Source: Parafrankia discariae
GTDB taxonomy: Bacteria > Actinomycetota > Actinomycetes > Frankiales > Frankiaceae
Length of the DNA stretch: 64,000 bases
Assembly (NCBI RefSeq): GCF_000373365.1
Contig: NZ_KB891217.1
Coordinates: 1 to 64,000, forward strand
Reading direction: 5' to 3'
Position 1 is the first letter of the stretch; the number at the start of each line of letters is the position of its first letter. Position numbers and translations under genes: made by a program. Below the pieces are notes generated by a model. That model saw nothing but the letters and a program-made list of their open reading frames with translations. It made no database searches and had not been told where the DNA came from. Below are positions 62,988 through 64,000 of this stretch, in pieces.

Positions 62988-63703
62988 TAGACCGGCCCTG
63001 CCTCGCGGGCGTACGCCCCGTACAGCACCCACTGATGCCACCGCCACAGCACCGTGAGTCGGGTCCACCCGGCGGCGCTGATCGCAGCCCGGTTCTGCTC
63101 ATCCGTCCACGGCCGCAGCACCCCACGCAACGCCCGCTCCTTCGCGCGGATCTCCTCGGCGGGAACACCCCGGCCTGCCTTGTAGTCGTGCGACACCGCC
63201 ACCGCGGTCTCCGCCCAGCCGGCGTCAGGCAGGTGGAGCTTCTCCGCGACGACGAGCACCCCGTCGACAGCGGCGGCGTGCCGGGCCCGCATCAGCAGGT
63301 GCAACCGGCTGTCCGGGTCGAAGAACTGGAGCGTGAACAGGCAGAGCGTCATCCCCGCCGGAGGATGGTCAAGCTCTACGCCCCGCAGATCACCCGGGTG
63401 CAGGACCGCGCCCGGCAGACGCTCGGCGGCCAGGTCGAGCATCGCCGCGGACTCGTCGTACAGGTGCAGCCCCAGCGCCCGGCCCGGGTGCCGGCCCTGG
63501 ATCCGCGCGCAGGTCGTCCCCGTCGCCGCGCCCAGGTCCGCGACCGTCGCACCGTCCGGGGCATGCCAGTCAGCGAGCTGCGCCACCAGATCCTGCACCT
63601 GGTCGTAGTACGGCACGCTGTCGGTCACATGCCCGTCGAACTCGGCGGCCACCTCCGGGGTGAACTCCCACCCACCCGGAGCATCCGGCACGATCCCGCT
63701 CAT
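62987..63703 (-). CDS. CmoA-like class I SAM-dependent methyltransferase
   Basis: A 238-residue enzyme that starts at an ATG overlapping the synthase stop (ATGA). FDGHVTDSVPYYDQVQDLV, then the SAM loop VADLGAATGTTCARI, then GMTLCLFTLQFFDPDSRLHLLMRARHAAAVDGVLVVAEKL, and the C-terminal HDYKAGRGVPAEEIRAKERALRGVLRPWTDEQN match the layout of CmoA (carboxy-SAM synthase) better than other methyltransferases. Whether it makes carboxy-SAM or simply transfers methyl cannot be decided by eye. It is unusual at this position upstream of the terminase genes and coupled to an asparagine-synthase-like gene. Confidence 0.8.
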   Translation of the reverse strand: MSGIVPDAPGGWEFTPEVAAEFDGHVTDSVPYYDQVQDLVAQLADWHAPDGATVADLGAATGTTCARIQGRHPGRALGLHLYDESAAMLDLAAERLPGAVLHPGDLRGVELDHPPAGMTLCLFTLQFFDPDSRLHLLMRARHAAAVDGVLVVAEKLHLPDAGWAETAVAVSHDYKAGRGVPAEEIRAKERALRGVLRPWTDEQNRAAISAAGWTRLTVLWRWHQWVLYGAYAREAGPV

Positions 63704-64000
63704 GCGTACGCTGCCCGCAGCTCAGCCCGGTAGAACCGGACCGGCGCCGTCACCGCCCGACCCGCCGCCGTCTTGATCCCCATGCCGTCCTGGAACGCGA
63801 CCTTCGGCCGGCGCAGCACCTCACCTGGCAGGGCCCCGGCGTAGGCGTCCTGCAACACGGCCTTGGGCCGGGCCTTCCCGTCCTGCACTGCGTGCCGGGG
63901 CAGGCTCAGCGCGTACTCGACAACCGGCCGGTGCAGGAACGGCAACCGCATCTCCACCCCGTACGCCATGAACGCCTTGTTCGCTCGGGGGAAGTTCCGC
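63700..64000 (-). CDS. Asparagine synthase-like ATP-pyrophosphatase, C-terminal fragment
   Basis: The last 100 residues of a protein that continues beyond the right edge. The frame is open to the edge (RNFPRANKAFMAYGVEMRLPFLHRPVVEYALSLP...), so an internal ATG at 63969 is not a real start. In asparagine synthase family enzymes this motif (R-x-x-x-x-x-M-x-x-x-x-E-x-R-x-PFL) marks the C-terminal ATP-binding synthetase domain, which transfers ammonia to an activated acyl group. A glutaminase N-terminus cannot be checked. Coupled to the methyltransferase, it may belong to a modification pathway. Confidence 0.8.
   Translation of the reverse strand, partial: RNFPRANKAFMAYGVEMRLPFLHRPVVEYALSLPRHAVQDGKARPKAVLQDAYAGALPGEVLRRPKVAFQDGMGIKTAAGRAVTAPVRFYRAELRAAYA

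Noticed and set aside
62470-63168. Extended N-terminus for the large terminase (739 residues)
   Set aside because: The added part is Gly/Arg-rich shadow of the small terminase and methyltransferase; the ATG at 62469 fits family length.
1-64000. CRISPR arrays, tRNA or rRNA genes
   Set aside because: No regularly spaced identical repeats with unique spacers and no cloverleaf with a T-loop GTTCRANNC context were noticed; short intergenic spaces leave little room. A dedicated scan was not possible.

Overview
The window is a GC-rich mobile genome from an actinobacterial background. A WhiB-type Fe-S regulator, GntR regulators, GTG/TTG starts and nearly end-to-end translational coupling (GTGA, ATGA, TTGA or 8-bp overlaps) all point to a phage or phage-plasmid of a filamentous actinomycete. 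No chromosomal housekeeping gene, integrase, attachment site or tRNA was recognised. The left edge carries the start of an IS701-family transposase that runs out of the window, and the right edge cuts an asparagine-synthase-like gene.

Region by region: (1) 0.3-9.8 kb is a dense leftward operon of about 20 small, mostly zinc-ribbon or unknown proteins, including an HNH nuclease, a YkgJ-type cysteine-cluster protein, a DUF6283-like protein and a DUF3307-like membrane protein. (2) 10-15.4 kb looks plasmid- or ICE-derived: a TraB/FtsK-type DNA translocase with short direct repeats at its 3' end, SpdB/DUF2637-like membrane proteins, a BldC/excisionase-like HTH protein and a divergent GntR regulator. 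(3) 15.6-16.2 kb is an isolated, AT-richer alginate-lyase (PL7) gene. (4) 16.3-22.6 kb holds short leftward operons (one with a RusA resolvase) whose promoters share a family of ~31-bp palindromes, with a second GntR gene in the middle. (5) 22.8-25.3 kb is a replication module: two winged-helix proteins plus a helper, with iterons, a T-rich tract and a hairpin inside the initiator gene, laid out like a lambda-type origin. (6) 25.6-29.7 kb has a lipoprotein, a TPR protein, WhiB and small regulators.

(7) 29.8-37.8 kb runs rightward: a membrane-anchored GH26-like glycosidase, the lysis genes (holin candidate, membrane/coiled-coil protein, amidase endolysin), a sigma factor, then a glycan cassette (a GT4-like glycosyltransferase, an NAD-dependent epimerase/dehydratase and three GT2-like enzymes, two of them tandem duplicates). 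(8) 37.9-64 kb is the leftward siphovirus virion module in canonical order from the right: asparagine-synthase-like enzyme, CmoA-like methyltransferase, small and large terminase, portal, MuF-type protein, scaffold, HK97-type major capsid protein, head-tail connectors, major tail protein, tail chaperones with a -1 frameshift, a 1680-residue tape measure protein with a lytic transglycosylase domain, and tail-tip proteins. Two near-duplicate SGNH hydrolases, a beta-helix spike and a tail-linked GH26 are interleaved.

The unifying theme is surface polysaccharide. The element encodes PL7, two GH26, two SGNH esterases, a beta-helix spike, a tape-measure muralytic domain and an endolysin to attack glycans, and glycosyltransferases to build or decorate them. 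The iteron origin plus conjugation-type translocase, without a visible integrase, suggests a phage-plasmid, but this is inference from the part of the genome that is visible.
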